Below are positions 43,508-52,523 of a DNA stretch of 64,000 nt, in pieces. The notes under the pieces were generated by a model. That model did no database searches. It was not told the DNA's origin and saw only the letters and a program-made list of their open reading frames with translations. How positions within the stretch are numbered: the first letter of the stretch is position 1; each line of letters begins with the position of its first letter. This stretch comes from Runella zeae DSM 19591. Lineage in GTDB: Bacteria; Bacteroidota; Bacteroidia; Cytophagales; Spirosomataceae. The stretch is from positions 1-64,000 of the forward strand of contig NZ_AUIF01000047.1 in the NCBI RefSeq assembly GCF_000423565.1. The letters run 5' to 3'. Made by a program: the position numbers and the translations under genes.

Positions 43508-44464
43508 CTATTCTTTTTCTTTTCTTTCGTATGCCTCCAAAATTTCTTTAACGAGGCGGTGGCGCACTACGTCGCGTCCGTCAAGCTCTACAAAACCGAT
43601 TCCTTTGACATTTTTGAGGGTCTCCAGCGCATCTCTCAGCCCTGATTTTTGATTTTTAGGTAAATCGACTTGGGTTTTATCGCCCGTAATAATCACTTTA
43701 GAACTAGGCCCCATCCGCGTCAAAAACATCTTCATTTGGGCAGGTGTTGTATTCTGAGCTTCATCCAGCAGAATAAAGGCGTTGTTGAGCGTGCGCCCTC
43801 TCATGTAGGCAAGTGGGGCAATTTCTACGATACGATTTTCGAGATAAAACTTCAGCTTTTCACCTTGAATCATATCATCCAAGGCATCATAAATAGGCCG
43901 CAAATAAGGGTCAATTTTTTCTTCTAAATTACCCGGCAAAAAGCCTAAGTTTTCGCCTGCTTCTACGGCTGGGCGCGTGATGATAAGTTTCTTGACTTTT
44001 TTTTCTTTGAGTGCCTGTACCGCAATAGCCACTGCCGTGTAAGTTTTGCCAGTACCTGCGGGGCCAATCGCAAAAAGCAAGTCATTTTCAGCCGCTTTTT
44101 CGACCATCAATCGCTGGTTAGCCGTTTTGGCTTTTACCACTACTCCTTTTGTACCATACAAAATCACGTCCTTTTCATCTTCCAGTACATGAGGTGGTGC
44201 TACCGAACCTCCGTTGGCAGTAAGGTAATGTCGTACGTTTTCGTTGGTGATTTTACCGTACTTCTGGTAATGTTGAAGAAGGGATTGCAGAATATCGGTG
44301 ATGCGGACTATTTCAGGCTGGGTTCCCATTACCCGGATTTCGTTGCCGCGAGATATGATTTTACTCATCGGAAACGCAGCTGCGACTTCTTTGATGTGGT
44401 TGTTTTCTACGCCGAGGAAATCAACTAAAGACACATCCTCCAAGGAAATTACTTTTTCGACCAA
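43508..44464 (-). CDS. phoH: PhoH-like ATPase
   Basis: A 318-residue protein with an N-terminal KH-like region (about 1-70) and a RecA-like core: Walker A GPAGTGKT at 134-141, GENLGFLPG, Walker B FILLDEAQN near 231-239, and the GDKTQVDLP sensor. PhoH/PhoL proteins are RNA-linked ATPases, often tied to ribosome maturation. It is the first gene of the operon with the M43 protease and comEC. Confidence 0.95.
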   Translation of the reverse strand: MVEKVISLEDVSLVDFLGVENNHIKEVAAAFPMSKIISRGNEIRVMGTQPEIVRITDILQSLLQHYQKYGKITNENVRHYLTANGGSVAPPHVLEDEKDVILYGTKGVVVKAKTANQRLMVEKAAENDLLFAIGPAGTGKTYTAVAIAVQALKEKKVKKLIITRPAVEAGENLGFLPGNLEEKIDPYLRPIYDALDDMIQGEKLKFYLENRIVEIAPLAYMRGRTLNNAFILLDEAQNTTPAQMKMFLTRMGPSSKVIITGDKTQVDLPKNQKSGLRDALETLKNVKGIGFVELDGRDVVRHRLVKEILEAYERKEKE

Positions 44465-44717
44465 ACGATGTAAATGTTTTATTATTGATTAATACGTTAA
44501 ACTTTTTATTGACGTTGCATTCGTCAAATTCACCAATGGAAATATAGCGTCTTGTTTTCAAAAAAACAACTTTTCTTTCTACTTTTTAAGGCTTAAAGGG
44601 TAGTGTTGTTTGATTATGAAACACTTGAACCTACAATGTCTTTTTATTGCCTCTATTTTCCAGCACCTTCTTTTCTACATTCAAGTGCTTTATTGTTTTT
44701 TCATACTTTGTCTTCCA

Positions 44718-45776
44718 CTAGTATCGTCTTAGCAACTCCAGCATTTTTCTATCTAGCTTATTCCCATGCCAATCTTCGTAAACTACATCTTTGCGCCCAC
44801 TATCCAAGATTCCAAACGAGCCTCTCAGATTCCATAAACTCCACCCCCAGCCTGCTTCTTTCCAAAGCTGTAGGTTGTCTTCCATCCACTTGAGAGCTGT
44901 GGCGTGAGGTGTATGCTGAAAAGCCCCCCACTCTCCCACATGAATCCCGACGCCTTTACGTTCTAGCTGTTTCCAAGGTTCGATGTATCTGCTTTTCAAC
45001 AAATCTTTGTTCCAATCAGTTTCACCAATTTTGAGAGGCCAATCAGGAATAGGCCATTGTTCCGAAGCCTTCACCCAGCTAGCCCGATAATGGCTCACCT
45101 GCATGGGGTTATATCCACGGGTGCTTTGTCCCACATTCAAATCCACTATACTATGGACGGGAGTGGTGCCCCATCTTAAACCATCAGCGATGATAAGTCG
45201 CTGGGCGTCCACATCCCTAATGGCTTTGACTAATGCCCGCACTACACGCTCATAATCAGCTTCTGGAATATCGGGAGGCTCGTTGAGAAGGTCAAAACTG
45301 AGTCTTTTGTTAGAAACCCCTTTATACCGAATCGCAAATTGTCGCCAATGATGACAAGCCGCTTCCAGAGCCTTTTCATCTTTCCACAAATTGAGCGGCT
45401 CAGCAGGAGGATTGACACAATAGCCCGGAATACGGTGCATATTGAGGTTTACGTGGATTTTGTAAGTTTTGCCCCATTCAACGACTTGGTCTATTTCTTT
45501 AAGCTGCATCTCATCCATCAAAAGCCACTGCTGCGGGTCGGGTTTGGACCAACACCAATATGACATAGGCAATCTCACAAAATCAAAGCCCCACTGATGC
45601 ATCCATTCAAAATCTCGCTCTGAATAAGGTTTGGTTTGGTTAGGGTTAAACTTTTCGAGCAAATTGAACCCTCGCCACCGTGGCAATTTGGAAGGACGAG
45701 GTGCTGACTCTGCCGTTTCAAACGCCAACCAAGACGCTAACCCTATGGATGTTGAAAAAAAGGTACGACGTTGCAT
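44718..45776 (-). CDS. glycoside hydrolase family 5 enzyme
   Basis: A 352-residue exported hydrolase. The twin-arginine-like start MQRRTFFSTSIG suggests Tat export. The TIM barrel shows FDFVRLPMSY, the acid/base E166 in LLNEPPD and the nucleophile E282 in IHVGEWGAF, with HRIPGYC in between. It is probably an endo-glucanase or mannanase-type enzyme; the exact subfamily cannot be told. It is monocistronic and divergent from the haloperoxidase-like gene. The gap 44465-44717 contains only a weak AGTGTT/AACACT dyad. Confidence 0.9.
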   Translation of the reverse strand: MQRRTFFSTSIGLASWLAFETAESAPRPSKLPRWRGFNLLEKFNPNQTKPYSERDFEWMHQWGFDFVRLPMSYWCWSKPDPQQWLLMDEMQLKEIDQVVEWGKTYKIHVNLNMHRIPGYCVNPPAEPLNLWKDEKALEAACHHWRQFAIRYKGVSNKRLSFDLLNEPPDIPEADYERVVRALVKAIRDVDAQRLIIADGLRWGTTPVHSIVDLNVGQSTRGYNPMQVSHYRASWVKASEQWPIPDWPLKIGETDWNKDLLKSRYIEPWKQLERKGVGIHVGEWGAFQHTPHATALKWMEDNLQLWKEAGWGWSLWNLRGSFGILDSGRKDVVYEDWHGNKLDRKMLELLRRY

Positions 45777-45864
45777 AAAGAAGGTTTTTTACATTAAAAG
45801 TTTTTAATCCTTTTTAAATACCGAAATAACTGACCAAAATCACTTTAATAAGCCCATGATTTTA

Positions 45865-45872
45865 TAAATTTG
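45865..45872 (+). promoter_or_regulatory. candidate -7 box of the haloperoxidase-like/ABC operon
   Basis: TAAATTTG matches TAnnTTTG and lies 50 bases before the ATG at 45923. The -33 region (ACTTTA near 45842-45847) is weak. Confidence 0.4.
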
Positions 45873-45922
45873 CGTTTATTAGTATCCTTTTCTAAACTTT
45901 TTTTTCATTTTTTTTAGCCCTT

Positions 45923-47281
45923 ATGATGAAACGGCCTTTCTTTTTTGTGATTATAGGCAGTATCTTCTTATCATTAAACGCCTGTAAACCAAAAGCCAAA
46001 CCTGAAGAATATAACGCAAAGGCCGCTGATGCAGAATTGTATCATCAATCGGTTGAGCTACTAACGGAGGTGATTATTCACGATATTTTCAAGCCGCCCG
46101 TAGCTAGTCGAATCTATGCCTATGCCAACTTGGCAGGATATGAAGCTATGGTTCCGGGCTTTCCGGTTTATCAATCGCTCGGAGGCAAGTTAAATGATTT
46201 TACCTCCCCTGCTCCACCTGAGCCTAATGCCGATTACTGCTTCCCTCTAGCAAGTACTCATGCCTTTTTGAAAGTAGCTCGTGCGCTTACATTTTCAGCA
46301 AGTTTCTTTGATGATTACGAAAAAACTTTCTACTCCAAGTACGAAGACATGGGTATACCCTCTGATGTAATTGAGCGCTCTAAAGCATTTGGGGATAGTG
46401 TAGCGGCTCATGTGATTCGGTATTCAGGCAAAGATAAGTACAAACAGACCCGAGGCATTCGTTTTACGGTTACCAACAAGCCCGGTACTTGGGTCCCCAC
46501 TCCCCCAGCCTACGCCGATGCTTGCGAACCTGAATGGAACAAAATCCGCTCATTTACCTTGGATTCCATTACGCAATTTATGCCTCCACGGCCTCCCATG
46601 TGGACCCCTAATAAAGACAGTGAGTTTTGGAAAGAAACGCGTCAAGTCTATGAAATTGGTAAAAATCTAACCGAAGAGCAAAAACGAACGGCTTGGTTTT
46701 GGGACGACAATCCTTTTGTGATGAATGTAGTGGGGCATGTTATGTTTGCCAATAAAAAAATGACTCCCGGCGGTCATTGGCTCGCTATCAATGCCACCGT
46801 ATCTCGTGACAGCAAAGCTTCTTTTGAAAAAAGCGTGGAAGGCTATTTACTTGGCTCTCTGGCTCTTATGGATGCCTTCATTAGTTGTTGGGACGAAAAA
46901 TACCGCAGCACCAAAGTGAGACCCGAAACGGTCATCAACTCAGACATTGACCCCAAATGGCAACCTTATTTGCAAACGCCCCCTTTTCCTGAATACACAA
47001 GCGGCCACAGTACTATCTCTGGCGCAGCGGCAGAAGTGTATAGTTTTGTGCACGGAGCTAATGTAACTTTTACGGACTCGACCGAATTTAAACACGGCCA
47101 CGGTGTGATGACTTTTAAATCTTTTAGAGAAGCGGCTTTGAATGCAAGCATAAGTCGTTTGTATGGCGGAATTCACTATTGGTCGGGTTGTGATGAAGGA
47201 AACAAAGCAGGAATAAAAATCGGGCAGCATGTATTAAAAGTAGCCCAGACTCGCAAGCAAAATACCATCAGCAAGCGATGA
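45923..47281 (+). CDS. vanadium-haloperoxidase/PAP2-like lipoprotein
   Basis: A 452-residue lipoprotein (signal ending LNAC21K). The C-terminal half carries the phosphatase/haloperoxidase pocket: KYRSTKVRPET (Lys and Arg), PPFPEYTSGHSTISGAAA (Ser-Gly-His) and SRLYGGIHYWSGCDEGNKAG (Arg, His). These residues bind vanadate or phosphate. Such surface proteins could act as phosphatases or haloperoxidases. The stop overlaps the ABC ATPase start by 4 bases, an unusual coupling for this family. Confidence 0.88.
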   Translation: MMKRPFFFVIIGSIFLSLNACKPKAKPEEYNAKAADAELYHQSVELLTEVIIHDIFKPPVASRIYAYANLAGYEAMVPGFPVYQSLGGKLNDFTSPAPPEPNADYCFPLASTHAFLKVARALTFSASFFDDYEKTFYSKYEDMGIPSDVIERSKAFGDSVAAHVIRYSGKDKYKQTRGIRFTVTNKPGTWVPTPPAYADACEPEWNKIRSFTLDSITQFMPPRPPMWTPNKDSEFWKETRQVYEIGKNLTEEQKRTAWFWDDNPFVMNVVGHVMFANKKMTPGGHWLAINATVSRDSKASFEKSVEGYLLGSLALMDAFISCWDEKYRSTKVRPETVINSDIDPKWQPYLQTPPFPEYTSGHSTISGAAAEVYSFVHGANVTFTDSTEFKHGHGVMTFKSFREAALNASISRLYGGIHYWSGCDEGNKAGIKIGQHVLKVAQTRKQNTISKR

Positions 47282-47916
47282 TAATCATCAAAAATTTACG
47301 TAAATCGTACGGCGGGCACTTGGTCATCCAAGTGCCCGATTTAGTATTAAAACCGGGTATTCATTGGTTCAAAGGTGCCAACGGTTCTGGCAAAACCACT
47401 TTTTTCAGAACCCTCGCTGGAATGCTACCCTTTGAAGGCGACATCCAAATCCACGCTTGGGATATTCGAAAACAGCCCATCGCCTACCGTCTCCACATCA
47501 ATTATGGCGAAGCCGAACCCGATTACCCTGAGTTTTTGACCGCCAATGATTTGATTCAGTTTGTAGCACACGCCAAAAAAGCCCCCCTAGAGCAAGTCAA
47601 TCAGCTCATAGAGACCTTTGGAGTACGAGATTTTTTGTATCAGCCTACGGGTACTTACTCAAGTGGAATGCTCAAAAAAACCTCTTTGATTCTCGCTTTT
47701 TTAGGAACTCCAAAAGTCATTATTTTGGACGAACCACTCATCACTATCGACGATGCTACCGTCCAAAAAGTGTACGACCTTGTGAGCCAATATCATACAC
47801 AAGGAGTTACTTTTTTGTTATCATCACATCAGGATTTTATCTTTGAAAAACTACCCATTCAAGGTTTATATCAAGTCCACAACCAGACGATTCATTTAAT
47901 CAGCCACCAGCAGTGA
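47278..47916 (+). CDS. ABC transporter ATP-binding protein
   Basis: A 212-residue ABC ATPase: Walker A GANGSGKTT at 33-41, signature YSSGMLKKTSL near 122 (a degenerate LSGGQ), Walker B VIILDEP and H-loop LLSSHQ. The size and the signature resemble CcmA/export-type ATPases for lipids or antibiotics. It overlaps both neighbours by 4 bases, so all three genes are translationally coupled and the membrane protein downstream is its likely partner. Confidence 0.93.
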   Translation: MIIIKNLRKSYGGHLVIQVPDLVLKPGIHWFKGANGSGKTTFFRTLAGMLPFEGDIQIHAWDIRKQPIAYRLHINYGEAEPDYPEFLTANDLIQFVAHAKKAPLEQVNQLIETFGVRDFLYQPTGTYSSGMLKKTSLILAFLGTPKVIILDEPLITIDDATVQKVYDLVSQYHTQGVTFLLSSHQDFIFEKLPIQGLYQVHNQTIHLISHQQ

Positions 47917-49046
47917 AGCCCATTATTAATATCCTTCGCAAGACTTTTGTAATCGAATATTATCGCCTCAATACTGGTTTCTTGTTTTTGGTCGCCATGT
48001 TTGGTTTCGGGATTTTACGCCCCGAAGACCACATCGCATTGGCAACTTACGCTTTTACTTCTCCTTTTTTATTGTCGCTTGGGCTATGCCTGTGGGGATT
48101 GTATCACCTCAAAGTGGTCTATTTTGTGCGGCAAAGATTGCTTTTTGGTTCACACGAATTTTTGTATCACCTCGTGACCGTCTCAAAACCAACGCGTTGG
48201 CTAGGGTTGTTGTATGTACATTTTATGTTGTGGCTTCCTGTGGTATTGTATGCGGGTTTTGTGGGCTATTATGGGTGGCTATTTGGGCAGTACCAAGCCG
48301 TAATCATTACCATAAGTTTCGTATTGCTATTGCCCTTAACTGGTGTAATGGCTTATGAGTACCGTCTTTTTCATCCCAATCCCGATACCCGTCTGAGTAT
48401 ATTGAGTGGTTTTCTCAATCGCCAATTCACAAAACCCTACTGGTCGTACTTCTTGCTTTACTTATTTCAAAAAGCCCCCATTTTATTATTTCTTACCAAG
48501 GTATTTACGTGTTTTATCGTCTATGGTATTTGTAAAATTTACCCTACCGATGCTTACGATGCGCGTTTGTTTTCATTAGGTGCTGCCACTATTGGTCTTA
48601 GTCACTCGGTGATGCTGCTGCATCTCTACGAATTTGAACATTTGCAGTTGCCCCTCCTTCGCAACCTTCCTCTTACCTTATCCCAGAGAGGACTTCAATA
48701 CACGATTCTCTTTATTTTATTGATTTTTCCCGAATTTATCTTTATGATTCGATACCATCCGTCAGGTATAAGTTGGGTATATACACTTGAATGGTGGGGG
48801 CTTATTTTAGGGCTTTTTTGGGTGGTTTTTGGGCGTTTTCTTCAGCAGCATTATTTAATGGATTTATTGCTACGCCAAGGATTTTATGCTTTTATAAGCC
48901 TTTTTTTCCTGATTATGTTTCAAATCCCTACATTCCTCTTAGCTGTATGCAGCCTCGGCGCGGGCATCTATCTTTTTCACCGTCATTATTACAACTCCGA
49001 ATACATTGTTTCGACAGACAACCTCAAAGTAAGGCCAGAAGAATAG
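47913..49046 (+). CDS. polytopic membrane protein, likely ABC permease
   Basis: A 377-residue protein with about ten hydrophobic segments and no recognisable domain. Aromatic-rich helices and short basic loops dominate; the second half is less conserved-looking. Genomic position, directly after and overlapping the ATPase gene, makes it the probable transmembrane half of an ABC exporter. I can name no substrate. The C-terminal 15 residues are hydrophilic. Confidence 0.7.
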   Translation: MKPIINILRKTFVIEYYRLNTGFLFLVAMFGFGILRPEDHIALATYAFTSPFLLSLGLCLWGLYHLKVVYFVRQRLLFGSHEFLYHLVTVSKPTRWLGLLYVHFMLWLPVVLYAGFVGYYGWLFGQYQAVIITISFVLLLPLTGVMAYEYRLFHPNPDTRLSILSGFLNRQFTKPYWSYFLLYLFQKAPILLFLTKVFTCFIVYGICKIYPTDAYDARLFSLGAATIGLSHSVMLLHLYEFEHLQLPLLRNLPLTLSQRGLQYTILFILLIFPEFIFMIRYHPSGISWVYTLEWWGLILGLFWVVFGRFLQQHYLMDLLLRQGFYAFISLFFLIMFQIPTFLLAVCSLGAGIYLFHRHYYNSEYIVSTDNLKVRPEE

Positions 49047-49068
49047 TGTAAGCTTTCAACAAAAATGA

Positions 49069-49076
49069 TAATTTTG
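49069..49076 (+). promoter_or_regulatory. candidate -7 box of the small membrane protein gene
   Basis: TAATTTTG matches TAnnTTTG, 28 bases before the ATG. No clear -33 element. Confidence 0.4.
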
Positions 49077-49104
49077 TGCTCATTTCTTCTAAAATTATCA
49101 TTTA

Positions 49105-49296
49105 ATGAAACGTACGTTCGGTAGTATTCTCACGGGAATGGGAGTTATTTTTATCCTTTTTGCTCTTTTTGCTTTCATGTCTGACAAACCTGTATTGGGC
49201 TTTACCCTTACAAAATGGGAAACCCTCGTCCCATTTCTGGTCGGAGGGCTTTTTATGTTTGTGGGCGTAGGTATGCTCAACAAAATCGCCGATTAG
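49105..49296 (+). CDS. small two-helix membrane protein
   Basis: A 63-residue protein with two membrane segments (ILTGMGVIFILFALFAFM and LVPFLVGGLFMFVGVGML) joined by a short loop. It has a good -7 box upstream. I do not recognise a family. Its last four bases overlap the stop end of the convergent oxidoreductase gene. Confidence 0.65.
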   Translation: MKRTFGSILTGMGVIFILFALFAFMSDKPVLGFTLTKWETLVPFLVGGLFMFVGVGMLNKIAD

Positions 49297-50378
49297 AGCT
49301 TGATGAGCTTGCCGCCGTTGGCTACCGATTTATAAACAGCTTCTACCACCCTAATATCCCGCAGCCCTTCTTCACCAGGAGCGATAAGGGGCATATTTTT
49401 CATGATGGCTTCCACATCATCATCCAGCTGTTTGGCTTGTTGATTGGCCAGCGGAAAATCAATGGGGCCGAGTGGACTGCTTCCTTTGTTGTTGCTATAA
49501 CTTGAAAAAGGCTCCATCTTAAACCAACCTTTTTCGCAGTTGGCTTGCAGATAGTTCATGTTGATACCAAAGCTCGTGTGGCAAGCCGCCAAAGCACCAC
49601 TTGGAAACTCCAACTGAAAAGTGGCGGTTTCTTCCACTTCTTTATAAATATCAGGGCGGGTAGTGTGAAATTGCGCTGTCACCGAAATAGGTTCTTCGCC
49701 CGTAGCCAAACGTGCCCCTTGTAATGCATACACGCCCATGTCGCCCATTACGCCACCGCCAAGGGCTTTGTTTTGCTTCCAGTGGGTGGTACGAGCATCA
49801 AAATACCCCGCTCCGCAAGTCACCATGCGTACTTTGCCGAAGGTTTTTTCTTTGGCAAACTTCTGATAAGCCTGCGTATTGGGGTCGTGCTGACAACGGT
49901 AGCCTATCGCTAATTTTACTTTGTTGTCAGCGCAAGCTTTGATCATCGCTTCACAATCCGCCACCGAAGGTGCCATAGGCTTTTCACAAAAAACTTGTTT
50001 TCCTGCTTTTGCGGCTCTTACTACATACTCCCGGTGCATACTTGGGGGCAATACCACATACACGATATCAATATCAGGATTGTTGGCGATTTGGTCAAAA
50101 TTCTGATAGTTGTAGATGTTTTTATCCTTGATATTGTACTTTTTCTTCCAAGTTTCTGCTTTTGAGGGAGTTCCGGTCACGATGCCTACCAGCTCACAGT
50201 TTTTGGTAAGTTGCAAGGCAGGGGCCAACAAGTCGGTGCTATAATAGCCCAAGCCTACCAAAGCTACCCCTAATTTGTCTTTTTTGGGGCGAGTAGCTGC
50301 CCAGAGCGCGTTGGGAGTGATAATGCTAGCAGCCCCCCCAATGAGGGTGCTTTTCAGAAAATCTCGACGATTGAACAT
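49293..50378 (-). CDS. Gfo/Idh/MocA-family oxidoreductase with Tat signal
   Basis: A 361-residue periplasmic NADP-dependent sugar oxidoreductase type. The twin-arginine signal is NRRDFLKSTLIGGAAS. The Rossmann domain follows with VALVGLGYYS, and the family motif CEKPMAPS holds the catalytic-region Lys. The C-terminal part (GGGVMGDMGVYALQGARLATG) is the substrate domain. It resembles glucose-fructose oxidoreductase. The substrate is unknown. Confidence 0.92.
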   Translation of the reverse strand: MFNRRDFLKSTLIGGAASIITPNALWAATRPKKDKLGVALVGLGYYSTDLLAPALQLTKNCELVGIVTGTPSKAETWKKKYNIKDKNIYNYQNFDQIANNPDIDIVYVVLPPSMHREYVVRAAKAGKQVFCEKPMAPSVADCEAMIKACADNKVKLAIGYRCQHDPNTQAYQKFAKEKTFGKVRMVTCGAGYFDARTTHWKQNKALGGGVMGDMGVYALQGARLATGEEPISVTAQFHTTRPDIYKEVEETATFQLEFPSGALAACHTSFGINMNYLQANCEKGWFKMEPFSSYSNNKGSSPLGPIDFPLANQQAKQLDDDVEAIMKNMPLIAPGEEGLRDIRVVEAVYKSVANGGKLIKL

Positions 50379-50479
50379 GGTAAGTAAAGGGTTTTTATAT
50401 TAGGATTGATTGCGTTTGATATATATATGGCTTTTTGAATAAAATATACTCTAAAAATAAGTAATAAAGTGCATATTAC

Positions 50480-50494
50480 TAGGCAATTTGCCTA
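50480..50494. repeat. TAGGCAA-T-TTGCCTA dyad
   Basis: A perfect 7-base dyad around a single T in the gap upstream of the oxidoreductase gene and downstream of the DUF3857 gene. It could be an operator or part of a terminator. Confidence 0.35.
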
Positions 50495-50519
50495 ATATTC
50501 AGGTTAACCATATTAAAAC

Positions 50520-50536
50520 TAGCCTCGTAGAGGCTA
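50520..50536. repeat. REP-like palindrome, copy 1
   Basis: TAGCCTC-GTA-GAGGCTA, followed by AATATTGGTAGTAA. A closely similar unit with the same palindrome and tail occurs at 54853-54884. Two copies flank the DUF3857 gene pair. Confidence 0.6.
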
Positions 50537-50581
50537 AATATTGGTAGTAAATCAACCGCCTTAATCCAGCATAACCAAATC

Positions 50582-52507
50582 CTATTTTTCTTGTACCAAC
50601 ACAATTTGGCTCTTATCTAGTTTTACGATTTTTTTCCTAAACTCCACCCATTCATTAAAAGCACTTGCAGGATAAAGCCCCTTTTTCATTTTCATTTTTC
50701 GGGTGTAAATGATACGGTCATTTACTTTTTGAGCTTCGGCTTCGTACTCACCAAATTTTGAAACTACTTTTGATTTTTCTGGCAAATACTCAGCAATATA
50801 CCCTTTCGGAACTAGGTAGGTGATGCTATCTATGTCTAAATAATTGGACGAAATCTCAAAATCGTACTTTCGCGAAGCATTGGGAAGAGGTACTGTACTG
50901 ACAACATTAAACTGATTGGGACTCAAAAAAAGTCGAGAGCTACTTTTATTGTAGACGTTTTTGGCAAACAAATACACTTTTTCTTCCACCGCAGGAAGAG
51001 CCGAAGGGTATTCTTCAAAACTAAATTTCTGGATTTCGAGACTTGACAGCGACAATGATTTTACCAGCCACTTTTTTTGTTCTTCTTTACCATAAGCGTG
51101 CATCACTCCCGATACCGTTTCTTGCTGAATACCTTTGTAGTAGGTTGTCATATCGATTGTGGCTTCGCCATTTTCTTGTAAATTGACCAAAGCACGACGA
51201 AGCTGCTGATTGTCTTCGGGCCGATACGAAGGCGTTTTGATAAGTACGCCCCCATTTTCGGTAATCAAAACTGCATGTCTATCTCCCGTAAAACTTCCCA
51301 AATACCCAAAAGGAGCCGTTTGACTAGTACATTCTAGCCAGATAGTATCCTTTTGATTGGGTACACACAAAAACAAATGATTGAACTGAAATGAAGGAAA
51401 TGTAGCTTGAATATCACCTTCATCCGCTCCCGCTTTTACCAATACAGGATATGATTTGATACCTACTTCTTTCAGCATCGCCCCTAAATAAGTAGTAAGG
51501 GCTTTACAGTCACCATAACCTTTAGTAGCTACTTCTTCGGCTTTCATGGATTGCCACCCTCCCAATCCCAACTGAATGCTTACATAGCGGGTATGCCCTT
51601 GCAGGTAGGTATATAGTTTCTGTACTTTTTCTTGAGGATTCTCTACTCCTTTGACCAATTCTTTTACTTTACTGATAGTCTGTGGAGGTAAATTGTAGCG
51701 ATCTTTGTTTAATTCCCGATAAAATGTCCCGAAATCTGCCCAAGTAGAGAGATTACCACGGTAGCCTTCTACCATAAACTCAGTGGGACCGGTATATACA
51801 CAGGGCAATATTTTGGAAAGTGGCGGCGCATAAGGTTCCTCCTCTACGGCTTTCATATTTTTTACAGCCCAATTATATTTGGTTTGTCCGCCTTCTTCCG
51901 TAATGGTCGCTTTGGAAGGCATATTTTGTTCCAAATACCTCAATTTCAAGCCTTGAGGCATCGTTACAGTCAAGCTGCTCTGTTCTACCGCCGTTCTAGG
52001 AAGATTGTTCGGAACAGCCTCCCACGTAGGATATATCATCATATTACTAGTGGTAAATTCATAGGTAAAAGCCACTGTATAAGGGTAAGTGGTATGCTTT
52101 AGCACTGCTACTTTTACAAAACTATCATCGATAGAATTATCTCCCGAATTGGTACTAAAGTTTTCTATTTCGCTTCTTTTGAGGCGCTTTACTCTTTGAC
52201 CTTGTGCGTCGTAAAGCTGCGCTTCTATATCCTTAATCTTCGTAAATTTATTGTAAGGAATCACAATCGCGGCTTGCCGTTCGCCTTTTTCGTCCAATAC
52301 AGTGACCGCCCCACTTATCTTCACCGAAGCCTGTCCAATGTCTTTTACCACAAACTCCGTATGATGAAATCTCACCACACAACTTGCCTTGTCGATCAGT
52401 TCATTTGTCAAAGTTGTAACAGCAAAATTTTGCCCGTGTCCCACTAAAGTGTTAACGATAATCACTAAAGTTAAAACACCCTTTATCCATGCCTTCTTAT
52501 ACTTCAT
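50582..52507 (-). CDS. DUF3857/transglutaminase-like exported protein, catalytic residues present
   Basis: A 641-residue exported protein (signal around 10-26). The DUF3857 domain occupies about 50-225. A transglutaminase-like core follows with C334 in TKGYGDCKALT and H377 in FQFNHLFL; the acid of the triad is in WLECTSQ, Glu instead of the usual Asp. A C-terminal beta-rich region (about 450-640) follows. Such proteins may cleave or modify peptides in the periplasm. It is 16 bases downstream of a paralogue. Confidence 0.85.
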   Translation of the reverse strand: MKYKKAWIKGVLTLVIIVNTLVGHGQNFAVTTLTNELIDKASCVVRFHHTEFVVKDIGQASVKISGAVTVLDEKGERQAAIVIPYNKFTKIKDIEAQLYDAQGQRVKRLKRSEIENFSTNSGDNSIDDSFVKVAVLKHTTYPYTVAFTYEFTTSNMMIYPTWEAVPNNLPRTAVEQSSLTVTMPQGLKLRYLEQNMPSKATITEEGGQTKYNWAVKNMKAVEEEPYAPPLSKILPCVYTGPTEFMVEGYRGNLSTWADFGTFYRELNKDRYNLPPQTISKVKELVKGVENPQEKVQKLYTYLQGHTRYVSIQLGLGGWQSMKAEEVATKGYGDCKALTTYLGAMLKEVGIKSYPVLVKAGADEGDIQATFPSFQFNHLFLCVPNQKDTIWLECTSQTAPFGYLGSFTGDRHAVLITENGGVLIKTPSYRPEDNQQLRRALVNLQENGEATIDMTTYYKGIQQETVSGVMHAYGKEEQKKWLVKSLSLSSLEIQKFSFEEYPSALPAVEEKVYLFAKNVYNKSSSRLFLSPNQFNVVSTVPLPNASRKYDFEISSNYLDIDSITYLVPKGYIAEYLPEKSKVVSKFGEYEAEAQKVNDRIIYTRKMKMKKGLYPASAFNEWVEFRKKIVKLDKSQIVLVQEK

Positions 52508-52523
52508 TATTAAAAATTGAATT

